From Fictibacillus arsenicus (GTDB lineage: Bacteria; Bacillota; Bacilli; Bacillales; Fictibacillaceae), in the NCBI RefSeq assembly GCF_001642935.1, contig NZ_CP016761.1, positions 1,612,001 through 1,676,000 on the forward strand: DNA of 64,000 nucleotides, written 5' to 3'. Below the pieces are notes generated by a model that saw only the letters and a list, made by a program, of their open reading frames with translations, was not told the origin of the DNA and ran no database searches. This document shows positions 1 through 9,193 of this stretch, piece after piece. The stretch's first letter is position 1. The number at the start of each line of letters is the position of its first letter. The translations under genes and the position numbers were made by a program.

Positions 1-894
1 AAAAAGGCATTTGTTACTGGAGCAGCAGGGTTTATCGGTTTTCATTTGTGCAGCCGTTTGTTGGATGAAGAAGTTGATGTTGTCGGAATTGATATGGCAG
101 AGTCACCAGACCGCATCGATTATATTGCACGCCATGCTGGTTTTCAATATCTGCCTTATGATATAAACGATACAGATCTGCAGCCATACACAAAAGACTG
201 TGATGTTATCTTTCATCTTGCCTGCTCTATTAAACCTGCTGCACCGTGGGCAAATATTGAAGATGAAGTTCAAAGACATGTTTCCGTTCTTAAAAAAGTC
301 GCTTCGTTTGCCAACCCGCAAACAAAGCTCATATATGTTTCTTCATATGATGTCTATGGAAAGAGGCAAGGAGAAGTAATCGAAAATTCTCCAAAGAATC
401 CTGAAACACTTTTTGGTCTTATTAAATTAACAGAAGAAAATATGATAAAACAATTGGCAGAACAAAATGATTTTCCATTTGTCATTATGCGTTTGCCAAC
501 CGTATATGGACCAGGACAACCGGAGCATCACACCTATCAGCAAGTGATAGCCAAAGATGATAATAGACAAGAGCAAATATCAAAAGATACAGTTACTGAA
601 GATGTTTTATTTGTAGAGGACGCTGCAGAAGCATTATTTTTAGCTGGTAAAGCTCCCGCCAAAAATGAAATTTACAATATTTCAAGCGGAAAACCAAACC
701 ATTGGCTCGAGGGCCTTACAGAATTAAAAGCCGAAAAGCTGACTTTCACAGAGAAAAGGAAAATGCGCATTAAGGGAGAGAAAGCTGAGCTTGAGCTCGG
801 CTTTCGAGCAAAGACAAGGATCAAAGAAGGCATACAAAAACAGATCATGCATTTTAAAAACAAGAAGTCAAAGCCAAAATCAAATGAAATCTAA
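1..894 (+). CDS. NAD(P)-dependent epimerase/dehydratase family protein, 5' truncated by window edge
   Basis: The reading frame is open from base 1 (KKAFVTGAAGFIGFH...), so the true start lies upstream. The Rossmann nucleotide-binding motif GAAGFIG is at the very start, followed by an acidic residue after beta-2 (VVGIDM) and the family signature VIFHLACS. This is an extended-SDR sugar-nucleotide-type enzyme. The usual catalytic YxxxK reads FGLIK (about base 412), so the general-base tyrosine appears to be phenylalanine, while the upstream serine (YVSSYD) is kept. It may therefore bind NAD(P) without normal epimerase chemistry. A hairpin terminator follows directly. Its position before comZ resembles that of conserved SDR genes in relatives. 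Substrate is unknown. Confidence 0.85.
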   Translation, partial: KKAFVTGAAGFIGFHLCSRLLDEEVDVVGIDMAESPDRIDYIARHAGFQYLPYDINDTDLQPYTKDCDVIFHLACSIKPAAPWANIEDEVQRHVSVLKKVASFANPQTKLIYVSSYDVYGKRQGEVIENSPKNPETLFGLIKLTEENMIKQLAEQNDFPFVIMRLPTVYGPGQPEHHTYQQVIAKDDNRQEQISKDTVTEDVLFVEDAAEALFLAGKAPAKNEIYNISSGKPNHWLEGLTELKAEKLTFTEKRKMRIKGEKAELELGFRAKTRIKEGIQKQIMHFKNKKSKPKSNEI

Positions 895-900
895 ATTATG

Positions 901-942
901 AAGATGGTTCCAGACAGTTTGATAAGTCTGGGACCATCTTTT
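901..942 (+). terminator. Rho-independent terminator after the epimerase gene
   Basis: A 15-bp perfect inverted repeat, AAGATGGTTCCAGAC / GTCTGGGACCATCTT, with a 10-nt loop is followed by TTTT. It lies 7 bases behind the stop codon. Confidence 0.85.
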
Positions 943-1057
943 AGTTCAACTGCAAAAAACTCATTGTCATAATAAAGTGTTTCTTGAATTCCTTTTTTTC
1001 TTTATAATATGAAGGGGCTAAATTATTGCCCATTTACATAAAGAGGAGGCAACTTTA

Positions 1058-1240
1058 ATGATGAACAACGAACTTAACATGAAATTTATGCAGATTGCGA
1101 TGTCTCATATGCCAGAGGCAAAAGCATTTTTAGAGCAAAAAGGCATTGAGCTGGGAATGGAAGATATTCAGCCGATGCTTCAGCTTTTAATGAACGTAAT
1201 GAATGACGCATATGAACTCGGAAAAGAAGAAAACATATAA
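1058..1240 (+). CDS. comZ: ComZ family small protein
   Basis: This 60-residue protein resembles B. subtilis ComZ throughout (MQIAMSHMPEAKAFLEQKGI, then MEDIQPMLQLLM and a DAYELGK tail). In B. subtilis ComZ is a negative modulator of comG late-competence expression; the molecular mechanism is unclear. A strong ribosome binding site, AAGAGGAGGCAAC, precedes an ATG-ATG start. It precedes fabHA-fabF as in B. subtilis, but the upstream med gene found there is not seen here. A bidirectional terminator follows. Confidence 0.85.
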   Translation: MMNNELNMKFMQIAMSHMPEAKAFLEQKGIELGMEDIQPMLQLLMNVMNDAYELGKEENI

Positions 1241-1251
1241 GATATGTAAAC

Positions 1252-1282
1252 AAAAAGCCAACCTGAGCGGGTTGGCTTTTTT
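1252..1282. terminator. Bidirectional terminator between comZ and the YppG-like gene
   Basis: The inverted repeat AAAAAGCCAACC / GGTTGGCTTTTTT with a 6-nt loop has T-runs on both strands. It serves comZ on the plus strand and the convergent small gene on the minus strand. Confidence 0.85.
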
Positions 1283-1590
1283 TACTTCTTTTTAAACGCA
1301 GAGAAAATTGGGGATATCTGCTGTGCAACTTTTACAGATTGATCAATCACGGCAAAAATTTTATTGTAGTCCAGAGATCCTTCCTGCGTTCTGAAAGAAT
1401 GTAAAAATGGACGCGGTGGAAACGGCTGCTGAAACGGTGCAGGCATTCCTCTAAATCCAGGCCCTCCAAAGGATTGAGGAGGAATTCCCTGTCTCATATG
1501 AAGGGGCTGCTGCTGGCCGTGGCCGATTGGATAACGTCCAGGAAACTGCGGAGGATACATTGGCTGTTGTTGATGCAGAGGATTGTGCAT
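1282..1590 (-). CDS. Small Pro/Gln/Gly-rich protein, YppG-like
   Basis: The 102-residue product has a long N-terminal region rich in Pro, Gln, Gly, His and Phe (FPGRYPIGHGQQQ, PFQQPFPPRPF). A more ordinary C-terminal segment of about 30 residues (DYNKIFAVIDQSVKVAQQI) ends in a lysine cluster. This layout matches the YppG-like family of small Bacillus proteins, some of which are sporulation-associated; the assignment rests on composition and tail pattern only. The binding site AGGAGTGG precedes the ATG. It is convergent with comZ and shares its terminator, while its 5' end faces the fabH promoter. Confidence 0.6.
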   Translation of the reverse strand: MHNPLHQQQPMYPPQFPGRYPIGHGQQQPLHMRQGIPPQSFGGPGFRGMPAPFQQPFPPRPFLHSFRTQEGSLDYNKIFAVIDQSVKVAQQISPIFSAFKKK

Positions 1591-1688
1591 TTTGAACCAC
1601 TCCTAATATCAATTTCACCAAACTTACATTTTTCTTCTTTACAGGATATGCCCTAAGCCCTTTATTGGTGAAAGAAAACAACTTTAAC

Positions 1689-1717
1689 TAGACAAAATAA
1701 CGAAATTGGCATAAAAT
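1689..1717 (+). promoter_or_regulatory. Sigma-A-type promoter of fabH-fabF
   Basis: TAGACA at 1689-1694 and TAAAAT at 1712-1717 are separated by 17 bp. The -10 element abuts the FapR-like box, so repressor binding would occlude polymerase. Start codon is about 60 bp downstream. Confidence 0.7.
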
Positions 1718-1733
1718 TAGTACCAGGTCATAA
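1717..1733 (+). promoter_or_regulatory. FapR-type operator upstream of fabH
   Basis: TTAGTACCAGGTCATAA closely matches the FapR operator (TTAGTACC core plus imperfect inverted half). FapR represses fatty-acid and phospholipid genes in Bacillus and is released by malonyl-CoA. A second, inverted-orientation match lies before fabI at 34397, which supports the call. Confidence 0.8.
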
Positions 1734-1779
1734 TATTTGATATTAATTTATTTAAAACTATAGGCAAAGGGGTAATGGT

Positions 1780-2712
1780 ATGAATGCAGGAATCATAGGG
1801 ATGGGAAGTTATATCCCGGAAAAAATTCTGGCGAACTCCGACCTTGAAAAAATGGTAGATACGAATGACGAGTGGATTAGAACTCGTACCGGAATCGTAG
1901 AACGCAGAATTGCAGCAGAAACTGTAACAACTTCACATATGGCAAGACATGCTGCTGAAGAAGCATTGAAAGATGCAGGCATAAAAGCTGAAGACCTCGA
2001 CATGATTGTTGTAGCAACCGTAACACCTGATAATCCTTTTCCTTCTGTAGCGTGTCAGCTTCAAGATTATTTAGGAGCAAAGAATGCAGTTGCAATGGAT
2101 GTCAGTGCAGCATGTGCAGGTTTTATTTATGGGATAGTGGTTGCAAAACAATTTATTGAAACAGGCACTTATAAAAACGTACTAGTAGTAGGGGCTGAAA
2201 AGCTATCCAAAATTACAGATTGGAATGACCGCAATACAGCTGTATTGTTTGGTGACGGTGCAGGTGCAGCAATCCTTTCACCAGTAAGTGAAGGAAGAGG
2301 GATCCTTTCTTTTGAACTAGGTTCTGATGGGACAGGTGCTAAACATCTTTACCAGAATGAATTTATTCATATGAACGGACGGGAAGTTTTTAAGTTCGCT
2401 GTAAGACAGATGGGAGAAACATCGTTGAGTGTTGTTCATAAAGCAGGACTTACTAAAGAAGATGTAGACTTTTTGATTCCCCATCAGGCGAATATTAGAA
2501 TTATGGAAGCGTCCAGAGAAAGATTGGAACTTCCGAAAGAAAAAATGATCGTAACCATTGATAAATTTGGAAATACATCATCAGCGTCAATTCCAATGGC
2601 ATTAAAAGAAGCACTAAAAGATGGTAAAATAAAAGAAGATCATACAATCGTACTTGTCGGATTCGGCGGGGGCTTAACATGGGGTGCACTTGCACTTCGA
2701 TGGGGCAGATAA
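1780..2712 (+). CDS. fabHA: Beta-ketoacyl-ACP synthase III (FabH)
   Basis: This enzyme starts type II fatty-acid synthesis by condensing acyl-CoA with malonyl-ACP in the cytoplasm. The 310-residue length is normal (B. subtilis FabHA is 312). The Cys-His-Asn triad is visible: Cys112 in [10 protein letters not shown], His in [10 protein letters not shown] and Asn in KFGNTSSAS. The C-terminal glycine-rich [11 protein letters not shown] is also typical. The ATG is preceded by AAAGGGG. It forms an operon with fabF 41 bp downstream and is controlled by the FapR-type box overlapping its promoter. In Bacillus such enzymes prefer branched primers; that specificity is not readable here. Confidence 0.96.
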   Translation: MNAGIIGMGSYIPEKILANSDLEKMVDTNDEWIRTRTGIVERRIAAETVTTSHMARHAAEEALKDAGIKAEDLDMIVVATVTPDNPFPSVACQLQDYLGAKNAVAMDVSAACAGFIYGIVVAKQFIETGTYKNVLVVGAEKLSKITDWNDRNTAVLFGDGAGAAILSPVSEGRGILSFELGSDGTGAKHLYQNEFIHMNGREVFKFAVRQMGETSLSVVHKAGLTKEDVDFLIPHQANIRIMEASRERLELPKEKMIVTIDKFGNTSSASIPMALKEALKDGKIKEDHTIVLVGFGGGLTWGALALRWGR

Positions 2713-2753
2713 GCTGAATTTAACAAACCTGATAAAGGAGAGTAGGTTTTACA

Positions 2754-3992
2754 ATGAAAAAAAGAGTAGTCGTAACTGGTTTGGGAGCCGTAACTCCTCT
2801 TGGAAATAGTGTTGAAGAAACATGGAAAAAGATTTTAGAAGGACAAAGCGGGGTAGGACCGCTAACGAGAAGAAACGCTGAAAAGTTTCCGGTAAAAGTT
2901 GCTGCAGAAGCCACTGAATTTGATCCAACTGATTTCATGGATAAACGTGATGCACGCAGAATGGATCGTTTTACACAATTTGCAGTAGCTGCATCACTGA
3001 TGGCAGTTAAAGATGCCAACCTGGAGATCACAGAAGACATTGCACCTCGCGTTGGCGTATGGATCGGTTCAGGTATTGGCGGAATGGATACACATGAAGA
3101 ACAGTTCAGGATTTTTGAAGAAAAAGGCGTAAGACGTGTTAGTCCATTCTTTGTTCCAATGATGATACCTGACATGGCTTCAGGCCAGGTTTCAATTGCA
3201 ATTGGTGCGCAAGGAATGAACTCTTGTACAGTAACCGCATGTGCTTCAGGTGCAAACTCGATCGGAGATGCATTCAAAGTTATTCAGCGCGGAGATGCTG
3301 ATGTTATGGTTACTGGCGGTACTGAAGCACCTATTACAGATATGGCATTAGCAGGATTCTGCCAGGCAGGTGCTCTATCAACAAATCCGGACCCGAACAC
3401 AGCAAGCCGCCCTTTCGATAAGAACCGCAGCGGTTTTATTATCGGAGAAGGAGCAGGAATTCTTATCCTTGAAGAATATGAATTTGCTAAAAAGCGCGGA
3501 GCTAAAATTTATGCCGAAATCGTTGGGTATGGAGCAACTGGTGATGCCTATCACATTACCCAGCCAGCTCCTGGCGGAGAAGGCGGTGCACGTGCAATGA
3601 AGCAGGCTGTTGAGGACAGCGGTCTTGCTTTAGAAGACATTTCATATATTAACGCACATGGCACAAGTACTGATTTTAACGATAAATTTGAAACAGCAGC
3701 GATTAAAGCTGTCTTTAATGAGCAAGCATACAAGATTCCTGTAAGTTCAACTAAATCAATGACAGGACATCTGCTTGGTGCTGCAGGTGGTATTGAAGCT
3801 ATTTTCTCAGTAAAAGCGATTCAAGAAAACATTCTGCCTCCAACAATCAACTATGAAACACCTGACGAAGAATGCGATCTTGATTATGTACCGAACAAAG
3901 CAAGACAAGCAGAAGTGAAAGCTGTACTAAGCAACTCGCTAGGTTTTGGCGGGCATAATGCGTCACTTGTATTTAAAAAAATAGAAGAATAA
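2754..3992 (+). CDS. fabF: Beta-ketoacyl-ACP synthase II (FabF)
   Basis: This is the elongating condensing enzyme of type II fatty-acid synthesis. The 412 residues carry the Cys-His-His triad: Cys near 163 in [13 protein letters not shown], His in [11 protein letters not shown] and His in [13 protein letters not shown]. The N terminus [16 protein letters not shown] is canonical. A good ribosome binding site (AAGGAGAG) lies ahead of the ATG. It is the second gene of the fabH-fabF operon, which ends at a strong terminator 7 bp past the stop. Confidence 0.97.
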   Translation: MKKRVVVTGLGAVTPLGNSVEETWKKILEGQSGVGPLTRRNAEKFPVKVAAEATEFDPTDFMDKRDARRMDRFTQFAVAASLMAVKDANLEITEDIAPRVGVWIGSGIGGMDTHEEQFRIFEEKGVRRVSPFFVPMMIPDMASGQVSIAIGAQGMNSCTVTACASGANSIGDAFKVIQRGDADVMVTGGTEAPITDMALAGFCQAGALSTNPDPNTASRPFDKNRSGFIIGEGAGILILEEYEFAKKRGAKIYAEIVGYGATGDAYHITQPAPGGEGGARAMKQAVEDSGLALEDISYINAHGTSTDFNDKFETAAIKAVFNEQAYKIPVSSTKSMTGHLLGAAGGIEAIFSVKAIQENILPPTINYETPDEECDLDYVPNKARQAEVKAVLSNSLGFGGHNASLVFKKIEE

Positions 3993-3998
3993 TGAATA

Positions 3999-4037
3999 AG
4001 AACCCCGTTTTCTTTGAGGAAACGGGGTTCTATTTTT
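3999..4037 (+). terminator. Terminator of the fabH-fabF operon
   Basis: AGAACCCCGTTT / AAACGGGGTTCT stem with a 9-nt loop, followed by ATTTTTC. Confidence 0.9.
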
Positions 4038-4129
4038 CGATTTGCTAATTGCCTTATTTTAGAATAAAAAGGACAACCTCTGACTATACTGATTTTAAAT
4101 ACAAATCGGTAAAAAAGTGAGGGGTACAA

Positions 4130-4876
4130 ATGTTATACTTACGTGATGTTTGGGTCAACTGGTTTGAAGGAGAAGAGAATGGCTATAACGTTTGTGAGTT
4201 CCATGAATGGAGAAAAGACGACTATATTGAGCTGCTGGATCAAGTACCCATTATCAAGATTGAATCAACACTTTTTCATTACATCGAAAATGATTTAAAC
4301 GATCTTCCAGATGCATTATTAGAAGAAGTGCATCAAAAAGCGTATGTCAGAAAGAACAACCAGCGCGTACAGCTAGAACATTGCTTTATCATAACGGATG
4401 AGAAAAAATCGTTGATTGTAGATACAATGGGTTATAGAATACCAATACGAAAGAGCAGACTCATTCCAAGACAAGAACAGCTCGTTTTTGAGATGGCGGA
4501 GCAAACAGAAACAAAAGTTTACACATTCAGCGCAAAGCAGATGAGCAAAGAATATCACATATTGTCACCAAATCCAGACAGCATGAGAGGGCTGACAAGA
4601 AAGGAAAGACAGTTAAAACAACTGCTTTTTATGGCTCTTGATCAATTGCATTCGACAAAAAATGTAGCTGAAATGAGATATTGGTGCACAGAGTGGATGC
4701 CTGAACAATACGGGAAAATTCAACGAATGGATTTTGACGAAGCATGGGACGCACTTTATTGCGAATTAAAGAGCGGCTGGTCGAAGCAGCATTTAGATAT
4801 GTGCGAAAGACTTGTAAAAGGACAGCCGTACTTTGAAAAGATTTGGGAACTTGAAAATGGAACTCACGTTAATTAA
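4130..4876 (+). CDS. yjbA: YjbA family protein (UPF0736/DUF3603)
   Basis: The 248-residue product has the conserved opening [20 protein letters not shown] and matches the YjbA family of Bacillaceae, whose function is unknown. It is rich in charged and aromatic residues, with no signal peptide or membrane segment. A ribosome binding site GAGGGG precedes the ATG. It lies between fabF and trpS as in B. subtilis, but app genes present there are absent. It is a single-gene unit with its own terminator. Confidence 0.85.
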   Translation: MLYLRDVWVNWFEGEENGYNVCEFHEWRKDDYIELLDQVPIIKIESTLFHYIENDLNDLPDALLEEVHQKAYVRKNNQRVQLEHCFIITDEKKSLIVDTMGYRIPIRKSRLIPRQEQLVFEMAEQTETKVYTFSAKQMSKEYHILSPNPDSMRGLTRKERQLKQLLFMALDQLHSTKNVAEMRYWCTEWMPEQYGKIQRMDFDEAWDALYCELKSGWSKQHLDMCERLVKGQPYFEKIWELENGTHVN

Positions 4877-4877
4877 T

Positions 4878-4912
4878 AAAACCAGCGGATTTTAGATTCC
4901 GCTGGTTTTTTG
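4878..4912 (+). terminator. Terminator of yjbA
   Basis: AAACCAGCGGA / TCCGCTGGTTT stem followed by TTTTTG. It lies immediately behind the yjbA stop. Confidence 0.88.
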
Positions 4913-5010
4913 TATTTATTTTGGCTTTATAGAAGCAGATCTCCGCTTCAGATGCTCGTTTCTTGAGGAGAAAAGCCTTTTTACGGTACGTGTTCTTAAA
5001 TCTATTTCAC

Positions 5011-5136
5011 GTTCGCGCAAAAACCATGTACTTTCACGCAAAAGGATCTCAGTTTCACGCGGGATTACATGAGTTCCACGCCGAATCTCGCTGCTACCAC
5101 GCAAAATAGAACTAGTTTCACGCAACAGACACAGCT
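5011..5136. repeat. Six-unit 21-bp tandem array between yjbA and trpS
   Basis: The pentamer CACGC (CGCGC in the first unit) recurs at 5014, 5035, 5056, 5077, 5098 and 5119, exactly every 21 bp. Each unit has a conserved core near TTTCACGCAAA and about 12 variable bases. The period is a multiple of three, so a spurious minus-strand frame reads as heptads of the type LRETSSI, LRGSSEI, LRESTWF. There is no ribosome binding site and codon use is unlike a gene, so it is read as a DNA repeat and not a protein. The array is downstream of both convergent neighbours. Confidence 0.85.
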
Positions 5137-5146
5137 TCAAGTAATC

Positions 5147-6139
<993 letters not shown>

Positions 6140-6164
6140 TCATCTCTCCTTTTTTTTAAAAATC

Positions 6165-6457
6165 AATATAAAAAGGCCCACTCGTCGCCTTATGCAAGGG
6201 ACGAATGGACCGCGGTGCCACCCTTATAATTCTCACGTAATATGAAAATCACTCGAATACGTACAGGAAATACCGATACGCTGTCCATTTATATCGTGCG
6301 GACATATACACGTCTGAGCCTACTAAAAGGTTCGGTCAGAATGCTCCAAAGCCCATTCCATCATGATCCACTGCCTGTTTTCACCTGCCACAGGCTCTCT
6401 GAGAGCTTCTCATCATGTACTCTTCTTCATCATCACATTAGTCATTTATTTTTTAGT
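6165..6457 (-). ncRNA. T-box leader of trpS
   Basis: Read on the minus strand, the leader contains the T-box AAGGGTGGCACCGCG (6211-6225). A terminator stem follows (GGTCCATTCGTC ... GACGAGTGGGCC, then TTTTT) and can compete with the antiterminator. An AGTA-like segment is near 6320, and an AGAGAG-GGTG stem I region near 6385-6400. A plausible specifier codon TGG sits in GGAATGGGC (6351-6359), which fits tryptophan. The leader begins just downstream of a good promoter. Confidence 0.9.
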
Positions 6458-6486
6458 AGTATACACAAATTACAATACATATGCAA
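6458..6486 (-). promoter_or_regulatory. Promoter of the trpS T-box transcript
   Basis: On the minus strand TTGCAT (6481-6486) and TATACT (6458-6463) are spaced by 17 bp. The promoter overlaps the 3' end of the DUF3899 gene. Confidence 0.75.
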
Positions 6487-6841
6487 CGGCAATTGAAAGA
6501 AATGTTAAAAATAATCCGCTATATAAAAAAGATTTCATATAAGAAACATTTACTCTTTCTGATAAATGAAAGTTGGTTTTAAAAGATACTTCATTATGAA
6601 CATCAGGCGTTCTCGTTAATGCTTTCGCTACTTTTTTAAAACTGTATGAAAAAAAGTCAAAAAATCCACCTTTCACTACATATAAAGCAATACCGATCAA
6701 TGCAATAGAAAGTGCAAAGTAAAAAAGAGTGTTTACGTATTTTTCAAGGGTAAATGGTCCAGAAGATAAGAGAGCAATGATCAAAGCAATGATCACAGGG
6801 AATGCAGAAATAACAAGAATTCTTCTTATGTGTACGTTCAT
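6470..6841 (-). CDS. Small membrane protein, DUF3899 family
   Basis: The 123-residue protein has hydrophobic segments at about residues 8-27, 38-60 and 105-122, with a polar, basic linker (SYSFKKVAKALTRTPD). It resembles the DUF3899 group of small Bacillaceae membrane proteins, often found next to trpS; function unknown. The ribosome binding site TTGGAGGC precedes the ATG. Its stop codon overlaps the promoter of the trpS leader. Confidence 0.7.
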   Translation of the reverse strand: MNVHIRRILVISAFPVIIALIIALLSSGPFTLEKYVNTLFYFALSIALIGIALYVVKGGFFDFFSYSFKKVAKALTRTPDVHNEVSFKTNFHLSERVNVSYMKSFLYSGLFLTFLSIAVAYVL

Positions 6842-7053
6842 TGATTAAGCCTCCAAGTAGTAAAAAATACACCATTAACATCTAAAAATGTACCACGAAT
6901 TTCAAAATATGCCGTCAGACTATACTCCCATTGTAACAAATGAAATATAAAATTGACGAATTATAATTCAAAATGAGGCATTGTCTATCTGCACAGGAAA
7001 TCGAGAATGTAATATTCATGCTAGTTTACATATAATTTTGGTAAAATTTGTAG

Positions 7054-7068
7054 AATAATCAGAAAATA
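7054..7068. promoter_or_regulatory. CodY-like box, distal
   Basis: AATAATCAGAAAATA differs from the CodY consensus AATTTTCWGAAAATT at three positions. It lies about 90 bp upstream of the predicted oppA promoter. Weak on its own; a second match is close by. Confidence 0.35.
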
Positions 7069-7158
7069 CACACTCACACATTATAGGTCTTTGTACCTAT
7101 TTTTTGTTAAGGAAAAGTAAATATCATGGGCTTTTTGTAAAACTCTTAAAAAAAATAA

Positions 7159-7187
7159 TTCCACAATTGTTTGAAAACTTGTATAAT
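7159..7187 (+). promoter_or_regulatory. oppA promoter with overlapping CodY-like box
   Basis: A consensus -10, TATAAT (7182-7187), has a weak -35, TTCCAC (7159-7164), 17 bp upstream. Between them AATTGTTTGAAAACT (7165-7179) matches the CodY motif with three mismatches, a position suited to repression. The rest of the roughly 430-bp region upstream of oppA is AT-rich, with no other feature seen. Confidence 0.55.
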
Positions 7188-7270
7188 CGAACTTGTAGAT
7201 GAAATGTCTGATAATTCTTGAGACTTTCGTCTGCTAACAAATTAACAGGATAAAAAGGGGAGGTCGACTC

Positions 7271-8959
7271 ATGAAGAAGTCAAAATGGTCATTGCTTCTT
7301 ACGCTAGTTCTTGTTCTTAGCATGTTCTTAGCTGCTTGTAGTGGCGGAGAAAAGAAAGAGACTGGCGAAAAGAAAGGCGGCAACGAAGGCGATAAAACTG
7401 AAAAGCCAGCTGAGCCGCAAGTACTTAACATCCTTGATGGAGAAGAAATTCCTTCAATGGACTCTTCACAAGCAACAGACTCAGTTTCATTCGAAGTAAT
7501 GAACAACGTTATGGAAGGTTTATATCGTCTTGATAAAGAAAATAAACCAACTCCAGGTGTGGCATTAAGCCATGACACAAACGAAGATGGAACAGTTTAT
7601 ACGTTCAAACTAAACCCTGAAGCAAAATGGAGTGACGGATCTAAAGTAACTGCTAACGATTTCGTTTACTCTTGGAGAAAAGCTTTACACCCAGATACTC
7701 TTTCTGAGTATGCTTACATCATGGGACCTGTAAAGAACGCTAACGCGATCCAAACTGATGGTGACCCATTATTCGGTAAAGTAGAAGAGCTAGGTGTTAA
7801 AGCTGTTGATGAATCAACTCTTGAAGTAACTCTTGAAGCTCCAGCTCCTTATTTCTTAGGATTAACTGGATTCGCAACTTTCTATCCGCAAAAAGAAGAA
7901 TTTGTTAAGGCTCAAGGCGACAAGTACGCTTTAGAAGCTAACACTCTATTATACAACGGTCCTTTCGTGCTTAACGAGTGGAAACACAACGAAGGATGGC
8001 AGTACAAGAAAAACGATAACTACTGGGATAAAGACAGCGTTAAGTTAGACGAAATTAACGTAAAAATCGTTAAGGACGTTGCTACAAGCGTAAACCTATA
8101 TGAAACTGGTCAAACAGATATCACTGGTCTAAGCATGGAATATGTTGACCAATACAAAGATCACGAAGATCTTTACACTCGCGGAGAAGCTACAGTATTC
8201 TTCTTGCGTTTAAACCAAAACTCTAAGAATTCTGATGCTCTTAAGAACGCTAACATCCGTAAAGCGATCGACATGGCTTATGACAAGCAATCTATGGTAG
8301 ATGTACTTCTTAACAACGGATCTACTCCTGCTTACTACCTAGTACCAGGTGAGTTCACTCCAGGTCCAGACGGAGAAGACTTCCGTAAAACAAACGGCAA
8401 CTTCGGTGGCTATGATTTAGAAAAAGCTAAAGAACTTTGGGCTGCTGGTCTAAAAGAACTTGGCAAAGAGTCTGTAGAACTTGAACTATTGAACTACGAT
8501 TCTGATGGTGCTAAGAAGATGGGTGAGTTCTTCAAGAACCAACTTGAAAAGAACCTTCCTGGAATCAAAGTTTCTATTAAAGCACAACCATTTAAGCAAA
8601 AGCTAGAACTAGAATCTAAAGGTGAGTATGACTTCTCTTATGCTGGTTGGGGTCCTGACTACCAAGATCCAATGACGTTCCTAGATATGTTCGTAACTGA
8701 TGGGGCTCATAACCAAATGGGTTATTCAAATCCTGCATATGACAAGTTAATCAACGATGCGAAAAAAGAAATGGATCAAGAGAAGCGTTGGGAAATGATG
8801 CTTGAAGCTGAGAAAGTTCTTTTCGAAGATCAAGCGATCTCTCCACTATACCAACGTGGTGTAACTGGCCTTCAAAAGCCATACGTAAAAGACTTAGCTC
8901 ATCACTTATTCGGAGCTGATGTTTCTTACAAGTGGGCTTACATTGAAGGAAAACAATAA
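7271..8959 (+). CDS. oppA: Oligopeptide ABC transporter substrate-binding lipoprotein OppA
   Basis: The 562-residue protein has a lipoprotein signal peptide with lipobox LAAC and Cys23 as the lipidated residue. A Lys/Glu/Gly-rich linker and an SBP_bac_5 peptide-binding domain follow (for example KWSDGSKVTANDFVYSWRKA and NIRKAIDMAYDKQSM). It should capture oligopeptides at the outer face of the membrane for OppBCDF; in Bacillus these include signalling peptides for competence and sporulation. Ribosome binding site AAAAGGGGAGGTCG. It heads the five-gene opp operon and is followed by a partial terminator, usual where the binding protein is needed in excess. Confidence 0.96.
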   Translation: MKKSKWSLLLTLVLVLSMFLAACSGGEKKETGEKKGGNEGDKTEKPAEPQVLNILDGEEIPSMDSSQATDSVSFEVMNNVMEGLYRLDKENKPTPGVALSHDTNEDGTVYTFKLNPEAKWSDGSKVTANDFVYSWRKALHPDTLSEYAYIMGPVKNANAIQTDGDPLFGKVEELGVKAVDESTLEVTLEAPAPYFLGLTGFATFYPQKEEFVKAQGDKYALEANTLLYNGPFVLNEWKHNEGWQYKKNDNYWDKDSVKLDEINVKIVKDVATSVNLYETGQTDITGLSMEYVDQYKDHEDLYTRGEATVFFLRLNQNSKNSDALKNANIRKAIDMAYDKQSMVDVLLNNGSTPAYYLVPGEFTPGPDGEDFRKTNGNFGGYDLEKAKELWAAGLKELGKESVELELLNYDSDGAKKMGEFFKNQLEKNLPGIKVSIKAQPFKQKLELESKGEYDFSYAGWGPDYQDPMTFLDMFVTDGAHNQMGYSNPAYDKLINDAKKEMDQEKRWEMMLEAEKVLFEDQAISPLYQRGVTGLQKPYVKDLAHHLFGADVSYKWAYIEGKQ

Positions 8960-8992
8960 GCTCTATTGAAAAATAGTAAATAGTTTTTCTCA

Positions 8993-9029
8993 GGAGAGTA
9001 CATGTGTTCCTGACATGTACTCTCTTTTT
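8993..9029 (+). terminator. Attenuating hairpin between oppA and oppB
   Basis: GGAGAGTACATGT / ACATGTACTCTC stem with a 7-nt loop and TTTTT. About 160 bp separates it from oppB. No second clear promoter is seen, so partial read-through is inferred. Confidence 0.85.
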
Positions 9030-9193
9030 GCCTTGTAAACAAGGATGGAATATATTGTGTGATGAAGAAAGAAATCAGAAAATGTCGAAAAAAAAATATT
9101 TTCTATTGATATAAAATATTTTGTCCCTTAAGATAGATATTACAGAAAGATTTCAGAACATTAAGTTTGAAACATTTGGGGGAGGTGTTTGTA

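Noticed and set aside
5011-5136. CRISPR-like appearance of the 21-bp array (and of the 20-bp array at 59441)
   Set aside because: Core plus filler is far too short for repeat and spacer, and no cas genes are present.
4916-5140. Minus-strand 74-codon open frame with LRE-heptads
   Set aside because: It is the translated 21-bp DNA repeat; no ribosome binding site, and the period divisible by three explains the open frame.
6242-6496. Plus-strand 84-codon open frame
   Set aside because: It is the reverse of the T-box leader of trpS.
7234-7578. Minus-strand 114-codon frame opposite oppA
   Set aside because: Antisense shadow of the OppA signal and linker codons.
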